Shown here piece by piece: positions 51,298 to 60,850 of a stretch of 62,605 nt of DNA. Below the pieces are notes generated by a model, which saw only the letters and a program-made list of their open reading frames with translations, did no database searches and had not been told where the DNA came from. The translations under genes and the position numbers were made by a program. Positions within the stretch are counted from its first letter, which is position 1. The number at the start of each line of letters is the position of its first letter. Origin of the DNA: Desulfobacter latus (GTDB taxonomy: Bacteria > Desulfobacterota > Desulfobacteria > Desulfobacterales > Desulfobacteraceae); the NCBI RefSeq assembly GCF_013389365.1, contig NZ_JACADJ010000018.1, positions 1-62,605 of the forward strand. The letters are read 5' to 3'.

Positions 51298-52635
51298 ATG
51301 TTTGAACGAAGACAATATCTATCTATGAATGACACGTGTGACATATCTTTTAAAGAAAAAGCAAATATTTTTTCATATGAGTATCTTCAGTGCATTCTGT
51401 TTCTTATTGGATTGAATGACGACAGTTATCTTTTTACCAAGAAGCTTTGCTCAAAACTGATCATCACCTCCCATATCATGGAAGATTTTCTTGACTTTCA
51501 TGGTGCAAAAAAAAACAAGGATTGGGTGTTTTACCGTGCAATATCAGCATCTGTTCGGCACCTCTCCCTTGCCTGTTATTCCCAGCGTCACACCCTGGAT
51601 CGGTTCGATTTTTATAATTTCGGGGATCAGAACCACAGTGCGTTTAAACAGGAAGCCCTGGATATGCTTCAATTTCTCCAGAATGCCATTCATCAGGCCG
51701 CACCCGTTGCCCTGAGGGAGGCAAAACGTTTAGGTATCACCATTCCGGAATCCGGCTATGACCTGGACTATTTCCCCGGCATTGCCACAGCCGGCCAACT
51801 GGAACATAATATTGACGACGCCATGCCCCAAAGCAGTCAGAAAAAGAATCTGACACGAATTGCCAGTCAGTTTCTTGAATTGATCCGGGATTTTGAAGAG
51901 TTTACCTTTTACGAACGTTATGATCTTGAGGCCATTTACAAGCTTGTCCCTGATGTTATCAACGAGGTGACCATCAGAAGTTATGAGATGCGGGTGCATA
52001 ATATTCAGTCTTCATTTGATTCTTATGTCGTTACCACGTTACAGTCCCCTGATGCTGAACTTTTAAGTCAGTTGCGCAGTCATTTTTCCATTGTATTTCA
52101 TATTCTGCAGGTTTTAGGGCGCTTGCTTCATTTTTATGAACGTCATTTGTATGATACCGGCTTTAAGCATGTTTATAAAAATATCAGTCTGTCCCTTTCG
52201 GATCTCATTGATCCGGATAATGTTTTAGATCGTGCCGTAAATTACTGTCTATATTATGCAGGCCGTTTTTTATCCTCGGGCAAGGCTGTGGCCACAAAGG
52301 TTCTAAACAAAAATATGGAATCCGAAACAATTGAAGTGGGTATTCCCAAAGACAGGGGCTTTCACAGCCGGCCAAGCCTTTTGGTGGCAAAAATCGTTCA
52401 GCATTACGGCGGAGAAGTCAAGCTTCATGTGGGAAAAGACCAGTTTGATGCTTCCTCGGTCCTTGATATTCAGTGGGCCGGGGGGAAAATTAAAAAAGAG
52501 GAGATTGAAACGGTCGTTTTTACGGGAGATTCCAGGGCGTTGAATGATTTGAAAATCCTTTCCGGGGTCAATTATGGTGAAGACCATATGGGCAAGGGGA
52601 TTCCCTTGCCCATTGAATTGAGTTATTTGATTTAG
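51298..52635 (+). CDS. Large protein with C-terminal HPr-like domain
   Basis: 445 residues; starts at ATG 51298, with ATG 51325 as alternative. About 350 helical residues of unrecognised type (LLHFYERHLYDTGFKHVYKN and similar) come before an HPr-like module (about 345-440). There the phosphorylatable His is in KDRGFHSRPSLLVAKIV, equivalent to GLHARPA of HPr, and SVLDIQWAGGK replaces the Ser-46 loop. HPr normally passes phosphate in PTS. Here no EI/EII genes are near, so a regulatory relay is likely. It is 11 bases after rnpB and 5 bases before ispD. Confidence 0.78.
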   Translation: MFERRQYLSMNDTCDISFKEKANIFSYEYLQCILFLIGLNDDSYLFTKKLCSKLIITSHIMEDFLDFHGAKKNKDWVFYRAISASVRHLSLACYSQRHTLDRFDFYNFGDQNHSAFKQEALDMLQFLQNAIHQAAPVALREAKRLGITIPESGYDLDYFPGIATAGQLEHNIDDAMPQSSQKKNLTRIASQFLELIRDFEEFTFYERYDLEAIYKLVPDVINEVTIRSYEMRVHNIQSSFDSYVVTTLQSPDAELLSQLRSHFSIVFHILQVLGRLLHFYERHLYDTGFKHVYKNISLSLSDLIDPDNVLDRAVNYCLYYAGRFLSSGKAVATKVLNKNMESETIEVGIPKDRGFHSRPSLLVAKIVQHYGGEVKLHVGKDQFDASSVLDIQWAGGKIKKEEIETVVFTGDSRALNDLKILSGVNYGEDHMGKGIPLPIELSYLI

Positions 52636-52640
52636 AATTC

Positions 52641-53405
52641 ATGTCTGACGTCGAAAACAAAGAGAGGTTTAAAAATATTGCCGTTATTGTGGCGGGCGGA
52701 AAAGGGTTGCGCATGCAGTCCACTGTAAAAAAACAATTCATTGATCTGGAAGGTATTCCGGTGATCGTTCGCACGCTTGCCGCCTTTGACAGATACTGTC
52801 GGGTGGATGAAATTATTCTGGTGGTGCCTGAACAGGATCTGAATTTTACCCGCAACGACCTTTTGCACCGAGTTTCATTTTCCACACCGTTGCACATTAT
52901 TAAAGGCGGTGTTACCCGTCAGGATTCCGTGGGAAACGGACTTGATCAAGCGTTGAAAATTTGTACCCAGCCAGAAACAACGTTTGTACTGATTCATGAC
53001 GGAGTCCGGCCTTTTGTGGGTGACAATCTGCTTGATCGGTGCCTTGACGGTGCATTGCAAGAGGGTGCCTGCATCCCGGTGCTTGGTATCGCTGATACCG
53101 TAAAAAGGGCTGATAAAAACGGCAAGATAATTTGCACCCTTGACCGGGATGGATTGTTCCGGGCCCAGACGCCCCAGGTCTTTCGCCTGGATCTGATGAT
53201 CAAGGCGGCTTCCCATGCCCGGAAAACCGGCTTTCTGGGTACGGACGAAGCTTCAGTATGCGAACATGCGAAAATACCGGTGGCGATGGTGGAAGGCGGA
53301 TTGTTTAATATTAAACTTACGTCTCCCCAGGATTTGATTTTCGCAGGTCTGATTATTCGAGCAAAAAAAGAGGCTGAATTAACCGGGCACTCAGGTTTTT
53401 ATTGA
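52641..53405 (+). CDS. ispD: 2-C-methyl-D-erythritol 4-phosphate cytidylyltransferase
   Basis: 254 residues. MEP-pathway enzyme joining CTP and methylerythritol phosphate. Nucleotide-binding motif VIVAGGKGLRMQSTVKKQFI near 15-35, GGVTRQDSVGNGL near 88-100, VLIHDGVRPFVG near 115 and DEASVCEHAKIPVAMVEG near 205-222. A slightly long N-terminus (about 12 residues) and a C-terminal tail are the only differences from the usual 230. Start ATG is 5 bases after the HPr-like gene. Confidence 0.92.
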   Translation: MSDVENKERFKNIAVIVAGGKGLRMQSTVKKQFIDLEGIPVIVRTLAAFDRYCRVDEIILVVPEQDLNFTRNDLLHRVSFSTPLHIIKGGVTRQDSVGNGLDQALKICTQPETTFVLIHDGVRPFVGDNLLDRCLDGALQEGACIPVLGIADTVKRADKNGKIICTLDRDGLFRAQTPQVFRLDLMIKAASHARKTGFLGTDEASVCEHAKIPVAMVEGGLFNIKLTSPQDLIFAGLIIRAKKEAELTGHSGFY

Positions 53406-53486
53406 CTTTAAATTAAACTTACGCATAATCGGTAATGCGATTCAGTATTATTTATTATACACTTATCATCCCCGGAGGTGCCTGAA

Positions 53487-54425
53487 ATGGCGGAAAAACC
53501 CGCAATCAAGATCGGATATCTTAAAATCACTGATCATTTCATTCTCGGTGTAACAGATCGAAAACTACAACAAGGTATGGAAACCTTTGAACATTGCACA
53601 CTGGAACCTGTGGTTAAAAACGGGTGGAATGAAGTTGCTGATGCGCTTTCTGTGAAATCCTTGGACGGTGCGCTGGTTTTGGCACCAACCGCCATGGATC
53701 TTTTTAAATCCGGTGTTGATCTCAAACTCTTATTGTTAGCCCATAAATCCGGCAGTGTTCTGGTTAAAAATAAAAGAGCCAACATCAATTCCGTTGAAGA
53801 TTTTGCGGGCAAGACCGTATTGATTCCATATCAACTCTCCATCCACAATATGCTGTTCCATAAGCTGTTATCCGAGAAAGGGTTGAAACCCGGGCGTGCC
53901 ACGGAAAAAGGAATTGATGTTACCCTTGAGGTGGTTGCACCCTTCCAGATGCCCGAAGCCCTTGAGTATGATGAAGAAGGCGAAATCGGCGGATTTATTG
54001 TCGCTGAACCATTTGGTTCCCAGGTTATTGCCGCCGGGCATGGCGAAGAATTTGAACTGTCAAAAAATTTGTGGGCCAAGCATCCCTGTTGTGTTTTTGT
54101 TATGCGTACCGAGATTATTGAAAAACATCCCGAAGCCATTCAGGAAATTTGCACAAGTTTTGTTCGGTCCGGGCTTGCTATTGATGCCCAGCCTGAGCCG
54201 GCTTCAATTATTGGTGCTGAGTTTTTTTCCCAGGACAAGGATATTATCAGGCGAGTGCTTACAGATCCCCCTGACCGGATTCTGACAGGCGAACTTTACC
54301 CCCAAAAAGAAGATCTTGATATAATCCAGAAATACATGATGGATAAAATGAATATTCTGACCTCCCTTATTGATTTGAATGAATTTGTGGACACGCGTTT
54401 TGCCGATGCTGCAGGGGCAAAATAG
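53487..54425 (+). CDS. Substrate-binding-like protein (NitT/TauT, SsuA/THI5 fold), no signal peptide
   Basis: 312 residues from ATG 53487 (CGGAGG 9 bases upstream). Periplasmic-binding-protein type 2 fold: KIGYLKITDHFILGVTDR at the start, LSVKSLDGALVLAPTAMDLF near 55, FAGKTVLIPYQLSIHNMLFH near 110 and IGGFIVAEPFGSQVIAAGHG near 165. Homologues carry a secretion signal and a partner ABC transporter; neither is present, so a cytoplasmic ligand-binding or enzymatic (for example THI5-like) role is possible. Single gene, convergent with the next one. Confidence 0.7.
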   Translation: MAEKPAIKIGYLKITDHFILGVTDRKLQQGMETFEHCTLEPVVKNGWNEVADALSVKSLDGALVLAPTAMDLFKSGVDLKLLLLAHKSGSVLVKNKRANINSVEDFAGKTVLIPYQLSIHNMLFHKLLSEKGLKPGRATEKGIDVTLEVVAPFQMPEALEYDEEGEIGGFIVAEPFGSQVIAAGHGEEFELSKNLWAKHPCCVFVMRTEIIEKHPEAIQEICTSFVRSGLAIDAQPEPASIIGAEFFSQDKDIIRRVLTDPPDRILTGELYPQKEDLDIIQKYMMDKMNILTSLIDLNEFVDTRFADAAGAK

Positions 54426-54510
54426 GAGTCTTAATAAGTTGTGAAATTGATTTTATGTTTTGTTTTTGGCTCAGCCTCGGGTGTTGGTAGACCAGGTCAG
54501 CCTATGGCTG

Positions 54511-55839
54511 TTATTTTGCAGAATCAATAAAACCGTAAATTTTTTCTATGGCTTTTAATCCCCAGGTAGGTTTCCCGGACAGGGTGGCCACATCGTCGCG
54601 GTTAAGCCGGTCTGTTGTCTGCTGAGCTGTAAGACCTTGTTCCTTTAATTTAATAATGATTTCCATGACGGCAGCTTTGTATTTTTTCATGTCCTGATCC
54701 GGCGAAATATCCGGTTTTATCGAGGGCGTTTCCGTAAGGTTATCCGTGGGAGCCTCAAAGCTGTCTTCATTATCATCAGACCTTGTGTCGGCTGTGGCCT
54801 GGCTGTTGTCTTCATTTATCAGCGCAGACAGGTTATCCAGATCTTCATTAAGATCTTCTGGAACATCGGTGTCCATATCCACAACGCTGAACAGATCATC
54901 CAGATCGTCTTCATTGTCATTTTCAGGGGAATTGGACGAAGAAACATCAGAATCAATCAGCTTTGACAAATCATCCATATCACTTGGTTGATTGTTTGTC
55001 TCAGGTGCGGCGGACTGCGTCTCTTCCGGAAGGTTTTTAAGGTCGCTGTCCGGATCTGATACAGAGCCAATCAATGAGGATAAATCATCAAGATCGTCAG
55101 GGTTCAGGGCTGTTTCATTGACCAGCAAAGAGAGATCATCCATATTGGAAGAGCCGATGTCGCCAATATCCTCGTGGTCCTGATCCTTGAATTGATCGTC
55201 CATGGGCACACGATCTTCAAACAGATGTTCATTTTCATCAAAGCTGGTATCCAACGTGCTTTGGTCGATTTCTGGTGATTCTTCCAGCGCCATGGTTTCC
55301 ACGGCACGTCCGGCAATTTCCATGGCCTGGGGCGCAGCGCCGTGCCGCTGGTTCATCTCCTGCAATGCCAGGGCGATGTTTGTCATTGCATCGGCTTTTT
55401 TCTCTTCCGCTGCCGCCCGTTTTTCCATTGCATCGGCTTTTTTTTCTTCCACCCGGGCAAGTGCTTCCTGGGCTAACGCAATACGGTCCTGTTTTTGCAT
55501 ATATACCTGGAACATATCCTTGAACATAGATATCGACGCGATATCCACGGGGATTATGCCATGATTCCCCACAGGATGTTGCTCGTTTACCGGGGCTTTC
55601 AGCCGTTCTGCGTCCTGTGCAAGGAACGCCTCAACCTGTTCGGGCAGCATACCTGCATCCAGAAATTTTTTGATTTTTAGAAGGATGGTAACCGCCTGTT
55701 CGGTATAACATGTTTCATCGTTGACGACTTGTGTGGCAAGCCACGGGCTGAATCGATGTAAAATAAACTTTAACGTGGCCTTACCCATATCCAGCTCATT
55801 TATCAGATCCTCAATGGTCAATAACTTTAAACGGGTCAT
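54511..55839 (-). CDS. MerR-like HTH protein with acidic DDLSxLI repeats
   Basis: 442 residues. Start taken as the second ATG (55839) because GAGGG lies 5 bases before it; ATG 55851 would add 4. A MerR-like winged helix (about 5-70: LTIEDLINELDMGKATLKFI) is followed by a helix with a duplicated EEKKADAM segment (about 130-155). A long acidic, disordered region has five related units (MDDLSLLVNE, LDDLSSLIGS, MDDLSKLIDS, LDDLFSVVDM, LDNLSALINE). A small helical C-terminal domain ends the protein. The units resemble short linear motifs for binding one partner several times. Function unknown. Confidence 0.65.
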   Translation of the reverse strand: MTRLKLLTIEDLINELDMGKATLKFILHRFSPWLATQVVNDETCYTEQAVTILLKIKKFLDAGMLPEQVEAFLAQDAERLKAPVNEQHPVGNHGIIPVDIASISMFKDMFQVYMQKQDRIALAQEALARVEEKKADAMEKRAAAEEKKADAMTNIALALQEMNQRHGAAPQAMEIAGRAVETMALEESPEIDQSTLDTSFDENEHLFEDRVPMDDQFKDQDHEDIGDIGSSNMDDLSLLVNETALNPDDLDDLSSLIGSVSDPDSDLKNLPEETQSAAPETNNQPSDMDDLSKLIDSDVSSSNSPENDNEDDLDDLFSVVDMDTDVPEDLNEDLDNLSALINEDNSQATADTRSDDNEDSFEAPTDNLTETPSIKPDISPDQDMKKYKAAVMEIIIKLKEQGLTAQQTTDRLNRDDVATLSGKPTWGLKAIEKIYGFIDSAK

Positions 55840-55853
55840 TATTTCCCTCATTT

Positions 55854-55884
55854 TACGATTATGGACTTTCAGTCCATAATCGTA
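55854..55884. promoter_or_regulatory. Perfect palindrome at the 5' end of the MerR-like gene
   Basis: TACGATTATGGACT, TTC, AGTCCATAATCGTA: a 14-bp perfect stem with a 3-base loop, lying 15 bases upstream of the gene's start on the minus strand and between it and the exchanger gene. It could be an operator (self-control is common for MerR-like proteins) or a terminator for the upstream gene. Confidence 0.55.
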
Positions 55885-55914
55885 GTTGAATTCTTCCGAG
55901 CCCTGAAATATTTA

Positions 55915-57096
55915 TCACCAACTACCGGTCACAGCATTTGCCGTATTGTGTAAAAATTCGCTGATACCACCGGGTTGATGCAGGAATTCGATAAAGACAC
56001 CGGACAGCTTTGCCAAAAATGAATTCCCGCCGCCATTTAAATAATCTGCGGCACCAATCGCATAAAGAATAAAAACAGCATAAAGGCTTCCCAATAAATA
56101 AACATGCGACTTGTGCATCTCTTCACTGAAGTAATAGATACCGATTGTTATAATGGTAACCAGCAGAAGCATGATCCGGATATCGATAAAAGCAGGTCCC
56201 GCTTCAATAAAATCCATTTTCTGGCCCGTAAATAAAAGATAAAGCGCAAGAGGCAGCCCCATGCTGATGGTGATATCAAATATATTTGATCCCAATACAT
56301 TGGATAACGCATCATCATAATTCCCTTTTTTAGCATCTTTAATGGAAATAATTGTATCCGGAACGCTACTTGCCGCTGCAACGAGAATCAATGCAATGAA
56401 CAAAGGATGTATTTTCAGTGCTTCTGAAATCCCTTTACATCCTTCAACGAGTCCTGCACATGCGGATGCAATAACCAGTGTAGAACATATTAATAATATC
56501 CAGCTTCTTCCGATGATGCCTTCTTTAGATCTAAATTTATATTTTTCAAACCAGGTGTCAGAGTCATCATTGTCTTCCGCTGCTTCATTATTATCGCTTT
56601 TCATGGATAACAGCGTATAAGCTAAATAGATGAAATAGAAACCGGTAAAATACCATCCATGCCAATGGGTGATGTAACTGCTGGATAATAAGACCAGAAC
56701 CAGGATTTCAGCAGCGATGAGGAAAAGACCGTCTCTTAAGATGGCTTTTTTGGATACATTAACGCCGGTGATGCCCATGGCTAAAACAACCCAAATTACG
56801 AGCATGGGAATAACGATACTATTGAAGATTGCAGAACCGGTGTCTCCGCCGACACTCGCCGCAAAATCCCGCCCCAAATTTCCTTGTTTCGCAAAAACAA
56901 GAAAAAAAACCGTGGTCAGCAGCTCCGGCATGGAAGAGCCGATTGCATTCAGCGTGGCCCCTTTTACCCCTTCGCTCATATTCCTTCCAAGACAGTCGGT
57001 TGCCGATTCAAAAACATCACAGGCTTTTGCGATAATATACGAACAGATTATCATCAGGATTAAACCACCGTACCAGGTGTGTAGAATAACATTCAT
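55915..57096 (-). CDS. Cation exchanger of the CaCA family (Na+/Ca2+ type)
   Basis: 393 residues with about 11 hydrophobic segments. Alpha-1 repeat GATLNAIGSSMPELLTTVFF (about 45-65) and alpha-2 repeat AAASSVPDTIISIKDAKKGN (about 235-255) followed by DALSNVLGSNIFDITISMG carry the acidic cation ligands. A cytoplasmic acidic loop (NNEAAEDNDDSD, about 168-180) could sense Ca2+. RBS AAAGGAG on the minus strand. It likely exports Ca2+ in exchange for Na+ or H+. Confidence 0.82.
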   Translation of the reverse strand: MNVILHTWYGGLILMIICSYIIAKACDVFESATDCLGRNMSEGVKGATLNAIGSSMPELLTTVFFLVFAKQGNLGRDFAASVGGDTGSAIFNSIVIPMLVIWVVLAMGITGVNVSKKAILRDGLFLIAAEILVLVLLSSSYITHWHGWYFTGFYFIYLAYTLLSMKSDNNEAAEDNDDSDTWFEKYKFRSKEGIIGRSWILLICSTLVIASACAGLVEGCKGISEALKIHPLFIALILVAAASSVPDTIISIKDAKKGNYDDALSNVLGSNIFDITISMGLPLALYLLFTGQKMDFIEAGPAFIDIRIMLLLVTIITIGIYYFSEEMHKSHVYLLGSLYAVFILYAIGAADYLNGGGNSFLAKLSGVFIEFLHQPGGISEFLHNTANAVTGSW

Positions 57097-57318
57097 CAGT
57101 CCGATTCAACTCCTTTTTTAATAAAATAGGTAAGTAGGGGTAAAAAAATAAATCCCTATTAAGACAAGTTATAGATTATTATTCAATACTCTGTTTTTAT
57201 ATAGCTTTATTGAATTTTTATCAAGAGACACTAACCAGGAATTATTTCTATACCGGTACGGTACTTATGTTTAAATAACGACCATGTTCCGGCGAACACA
57301 ACAAACAATCAAATATGT

Positions 57319-57371
57319 GGGTATTGGGTGGAGAGAAAAACAGTTTTTTTAAATCTCACCATTCAATACCC
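57319..57371 (-). terminator. Inverted repeat after recJ
   Basis: GGGTATTG-GGTGGAGA and TCTCACC-ATTCAATACCC pair with one bulge around a 19-base loop. It lies 56 bases beyond the recJ stop. No clear T-run. Apart from this, 57097-57426 shows only AT-rich sequence and the exchanger's RBS. Confidence 0.4.
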
Positions 57372-57426
57372 AGATTTTTCATTATGAAATTTCATACATA
57401 TTTCAGCATTTTAAGGATGGATTGAA

Positions 57427-59130
57427 CTATATATCCTGAACAATAACCTGAACGCGATTCTGTTTAAATCTGTCCAACCTGAGCTTTACCATCAGTTTTG
57501 GAAAAAATTCGGGCAAACCGGTCGTGTCAGCCAGGTTGAAGTGCAATGCTTCCACCTGGTGTTCTCGGCTTTGATCCGTAAGGGTCATTTTTCGATGACA
57601 GCCGCCAATGATGATGGACGATGTTACCCACAGATTTTCCATAAGAAAGACCGGTTCCGGATTGCCGGTGCCAAAGGGGCGAAGCAGATCAATCTGGCGG
57701 ATAAGTTCCGGGGTAATATCCGCAATTTTAATCACGGCATCAATTTTTTTTACGGGTTTAAAATCTTTATCCGTGCAAACTGATGCCAGGATCTCTGTCA
57801 GCGCCGGTTTCAGACGCATCAGGTTTTCTTTTCTGACTGACAGTCCGGCTGCCATGGCATGCCCCCCAAAGGTTTCCAGCAGATCCCGGGTTTCAGACAA
57901 TAGCTGGTGTATATTGATTTGGTTAATGCTCCGGCATGACCCTTTTGCAATGTCGTCTTTTGAGTTCAGCAGCACCACCGGACAGATATGCGTTCGGGCA
58001 AGCCTTGATGCGGCAATGCCAAGCACGGACGCCTCCCACTTGCTGTCCCACAAAACAATAAGCCGGTTTTTAAGTATGGATGGATCACTTGCAATACGCC
58101 GTTCAATATCCTCGACAATCTCTTTTTCAATGAGTTGGCGTTTTCTGTTCAGTTCATCAAGAAGGATTGCGGTGGTCTCGGTCTGGGCCGGGGCAGGGCA
58201 GGTCAGGTGGGAGACACAGATTCTTGCATGTGATAGGCGGCCCGCAGCATTAAGTCTTGGCACGATTTTAAATGAAATGTCGTCGGAATCAAGTTTATCC
58301 ATGTCAATCCGTGATGTATGGGCCATGGAGACAAGTGCCGGACGAAGGCCCATGCGAATACGTTTCATCCCTGCCACGCAAAGGACCCGGTTGTCCTGCA
58401 CCAGGGGGACCATATCACCTATGGTGCCGATGGTGAACAGATCCAGGTATTCGGATAATTTGGGTTCCGGAAATTGTTCCCATATCCCATTGTCTCTGAA
58501 TACTTTGCGCAAGCCCATAATCAGGTAAAATGCCACCCCGACACCGGCCAGGTATTCAAGGCACGCGCTGCAGTCGGCCTGCTTTGGATTGATCACGGCA
58601 AAGGCCTTGGGGATGGTGGTGTCCGGTTCATGGTGGTCGGTGATGATGATGTCAATGTCTTCTTCGGCTGCCGCCTGAACCGCGTCATGGGAACCGATAC
58701 CGCAGTCCACGGTGATGATCAGATCCACATCCATGGATACGGCCATCTCTATGTGGGGCAATTGAAGGCTGTACCCTTCCTTTGTCCTGTGGGGCACATA
58801 CCAGGACAGATCCGCTTCCACCAGGGAGAGAAACTGGTAAAGCATGGCCGTCGCCGTGACCCCGTCCGCATCAAAATCACCAAAAATAAGAATTTTTTCT
58901 TTGTTGCGTACCGCCGTATGAATCCGCGCTACCGCCTTGTCCATATCTTTTAATTCAAAGGGATTGCTCAGTCTGGAATAATCCGGGTTCAGAAAAAACC
59001 TGGCTTCATCAACTGTTGTGATCCCTTTGTCCGCCAGCAGTCCTGCAATAACAGGATGGCAGTCAAGGGCCTTTTGAAGTCTTTGAGTCGCTTCCTTGTC
59101 AGGCGTTGTATATGTAAGTTTGATTTCCAT
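57427..59130 (-). CDS. recJ: Single-strand DNA exonuclease RecJ
   Basis: 567 residues. 5'-3' exonuclease of RecF-type recombination and mismatch repair. DHH phosphoesterase motifs: motif I ILIFGDFDADGVTATAML (about 80-97), motif II DLIITVDCGIGSHD near 135, motif III IDIIITDHHEPDT near 155, then the DHHA1 domain with FGGHAMAAGLSV (about 420-432) and the OB-like C-terminus LLRPFGTGNPEPVF. Full length for the family. Transcribed alone on the minus strand. Confidence 0.93.
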   Translation of the reverse strand: MEIKLTYTTPDKEATQRLQKALDCHPVIAGLLADKGITTVDEARFFLNPDYSRLSNPFELKDMDKAVARIHTAVRNKEKILIFGDFDADGVTATAMLYQFLSLVEADLSWYVPHRTKEGYSLQLPHIEMAVSMDVDLIITVDCGIGSHDAVQAAAEEDIDIIITDHHEPDTTIPKAFAVINPKQADCSACLEYLAGVGVAFYLIMGLRKVFRDNGIWEQFPEPKLSEYLDLFTIGTIGDMVPLVQDNRVLCVAGMKRIRMGLRPALVSMAHTSRIDMDKLDSDDISFKIVPRLNAAGRLSHARICVSHLTCPAPAQTETTAILLDELNRKRQLIEKEIVEDIERRIASDPSILKNRLIVLWDSKWEASVLGIAASRLARTHICPVVLLNSKDDIAKGSCRSINQINIHQLLSETRDLLETFGGHAMAAGLSVRKENLMRLKPALTEILASVCTDKDFKPVKKIDAVIKIADITPELIRQIDLLRPFGTGNPEPVFLMENLWVTSSIIIGGCHRKMTLTDQSREHQVEALHFNLADTTGLPEFFPKLMVKLRLDRFKQNRVQVIVQDI

Positions 59131-59286
59131 GGAATGCCGGGTTATACCTTCTTGGATAATGATGTGTCAATCCAAGCGGCAATAAAGCCCTCAAGGCTGA
59201 CAATTTTTTTCATACAAAACTCTTGAATAACCTGTTTTTTTAGTGATATTATATCCGGTTCATAAAGGATTAAATTTTAAAATATT

Positions 59287-59496
59287 ATGCAATCTGTTTT
59301 CAAAGAATATATGGTGGATAAAACAAAAATCGGATTTATCCGTTTTATTTTTGAAGCCTATGAAGGTATCGCCGTTGTCACAACATTGGAGCCCGGAATC
59401 GGCCATATCCGGCTTACCATGCCCCCGGACCGGCAGGATGAGGTAAATATGGTCACGCAAGCGTTGAAAAAGGATTTTTATTTTGAGCCAAGATAA
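59287..59496 (+). CDS. DUF4911 small protein upstream of miaB
   Basis: 69 residues. Compact alpha/beta protein: KTKIGFIRFIFEAYEGIAVV and GHIRLTMPPDRQDEVNMVTQ match the DUF4911 family, which is found before miaB in Desulfobacterota. The last 14 bases overlap miaB, so the two are translationally linked. Role unknown. An earlier start in another frame at 59243 is not supported. Confidence 0.75.
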   Translation: MQSVFKEYMVDKTKIGFIRFIFEAYEGIAVVTTLEPGIGHIRLTMPPDRQDEVNMVTQALKKDFYFEPR

Positions 59497-60847
59497 GCCC
59501 AAAGCCTATGTAAACACCATTGGGTGCCAGATGAATGTATATGATTCCCAGATTCTGGCAGGCCTTTTGCAGAATGCCGGGTATGAACAAACCCATGATC
59601 CGGACCTGGCAGATCTGGTTCTGTGTAATACCTGCGCCATCCGCCATAAGGCCCAGGAAAAAGCCTATAGTTTTCTGGGGCGTTTTGCAGGCACAAGGAT
59701 AAAAGGAAAACGTCCGCTGACCATCATGGCCGGCTGTGTGGCACAAAAAGAAAAGGAAAAAGCCTTTGCACGCCTGCCGCATCTTGACCTGGTTTTAGGC
59801 ACCCAGGCCTTTGGTCGTTTTGAAACCCATGTTAAAGCGCTGATTGCCGGTGAAACCCGCATTGTGGATACCGCCCCCAGTGAAAACATTTTTGAAGGCT
59901 TTCCCAAGGATGCATTGGCCGTAAAAATTCAGGTGTCACGCTTTGTCACCATTATGCAGGGGTGTGAAAATTTTTGCACTTATTGTGTGGTGCCTTATGT
60001 CCGGGGAAAGGAACGAAGCCGGAATCCACATGCTATTGTCGAAGAAATTGAGGGGTTGGCCGGTTCCGGGGTGCGTGAAATTACCCTGCTGGGCCAGAAT
60101 GTTAATTCCTATGCCGGTAATAATGGACAGGTTTCTTTTGCTGATTTGCTTTACCTTGTCAGCAGGGTGGACGGCATTGATCGTATCCGGTTTGCCACAT
60201 CCCATCCCAAGGATTTATCCATGGATCTGATCCGGGCCATGAAGGATATTGACAAGGTGTGCAACCATCTTCATCTGCCGGTTCAGTCCGGTTCAAGCGA
60301 GATATTGAAGCGGATGAACCGCAAATATGACCGTGACACCTATTTAAAAAGAATTTCAGCCCTGAGGCAGGCCTGCCCGGATATTGCTTTATCTACGGAT
60401 ATTATTGTCGGGTTTCCCGGAGAAACCATCTCTGATTTTCAGCAGACCATGGATCTGCTTGAAACGGTAGAATTTGATGCGGTCTTTGCGTTTGCCTATT
60501 CAGCAAGGTCATTTACACCGGCGGCCAAATTTTCAAACCAGCTGGATGAACAGACCAAGCGGGACAGGCTCAACACACTTCTCGATTTCCAGGAGAAGAT
60601 AACAGAAAAGAAAAACAAGGCCTTTGTCGGCAAAAAAGTGACGGTGCTGGTGGAAGGTGACAGCCCTAAACCCAGGGACGGATTTGTAAAAAAGAATAAA
60701 AATACCAGACAGATGTTCGGCAGAAGCGGTGCAAACAAAATCGTGCATTTTGCATCGGACCAGGCTGCCGGCGGAGATCTGGTTACACTTCAAATTATTA
60801 ACGCATACCCCCATTCCCTGTGGGGTGAGGTGTGCGAAAGTGATTAA
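59483..60847 (+). CDS. miaB: tRNA-2-methylthio-N6-dimethylallyladenosine synthase MiaB
   Basis: 454 residues, TTG start inside DUF4911; no ATG fits before the first motif. UPF0004 domain with the auxiliary cluster Cys residues (NTIGCQMNVYD; NTCAIR; MAGCVAQK), radical-SAM domain with CENFCTYCVVPYVRG (about 156-170), and a C-terminal TRAM domain (about 380-450). It adds methylthio groups to A37 of tRNAs. The stop is 4 bases before map. Confidence 0.93.
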   Translation: MSQDKPKAYVNTIGCQMNVYDSQILAGLLQNAGYEQTHDPDLADLVLCNTCAIRHKAQEKAYSFLGRFAGTRIKGKRPLTIMAGCVAQKEKEKAFARLPHLDLVLGTQAFGRFETHVKALIAGETRIVDTAPSENIFEGFPKDALAVKIQVSRFVTIMQGCENFCTYCVVPYVRGKERSRNPHAIVEEIEGLAGSGVREITLLGQNVNSYAGNNGQVSFADLLYLVSRVDGIDRIRFATSHPKDLSMDLIRAMKDIDKVCNHLHLPVQSGSSEILKRMNRKYDRDTYLKRISALRQACPDIALSTDIIVGFPGETISDFQQTMDLLETVEFDAVFAFAYSARSFTPAAKFSNQLDEQTKRDRLNTLLDFQEKITEKKNKAFVGKKVTVLVEGDSPKPRDGFVKKNKNTRQMFGRSGANKIVHFASDQAAGGDLVTLQIINAYPHSLWGEVCESD

Positions 60848-60850
60848 AAT

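Noticed and set aside
57608-58528. Long open frame opposite recJ
   Set aside because: It is antisense to a clear recJ with all catalytic motifs; Ser/Arg-rich composition is typical of a shadow frame.
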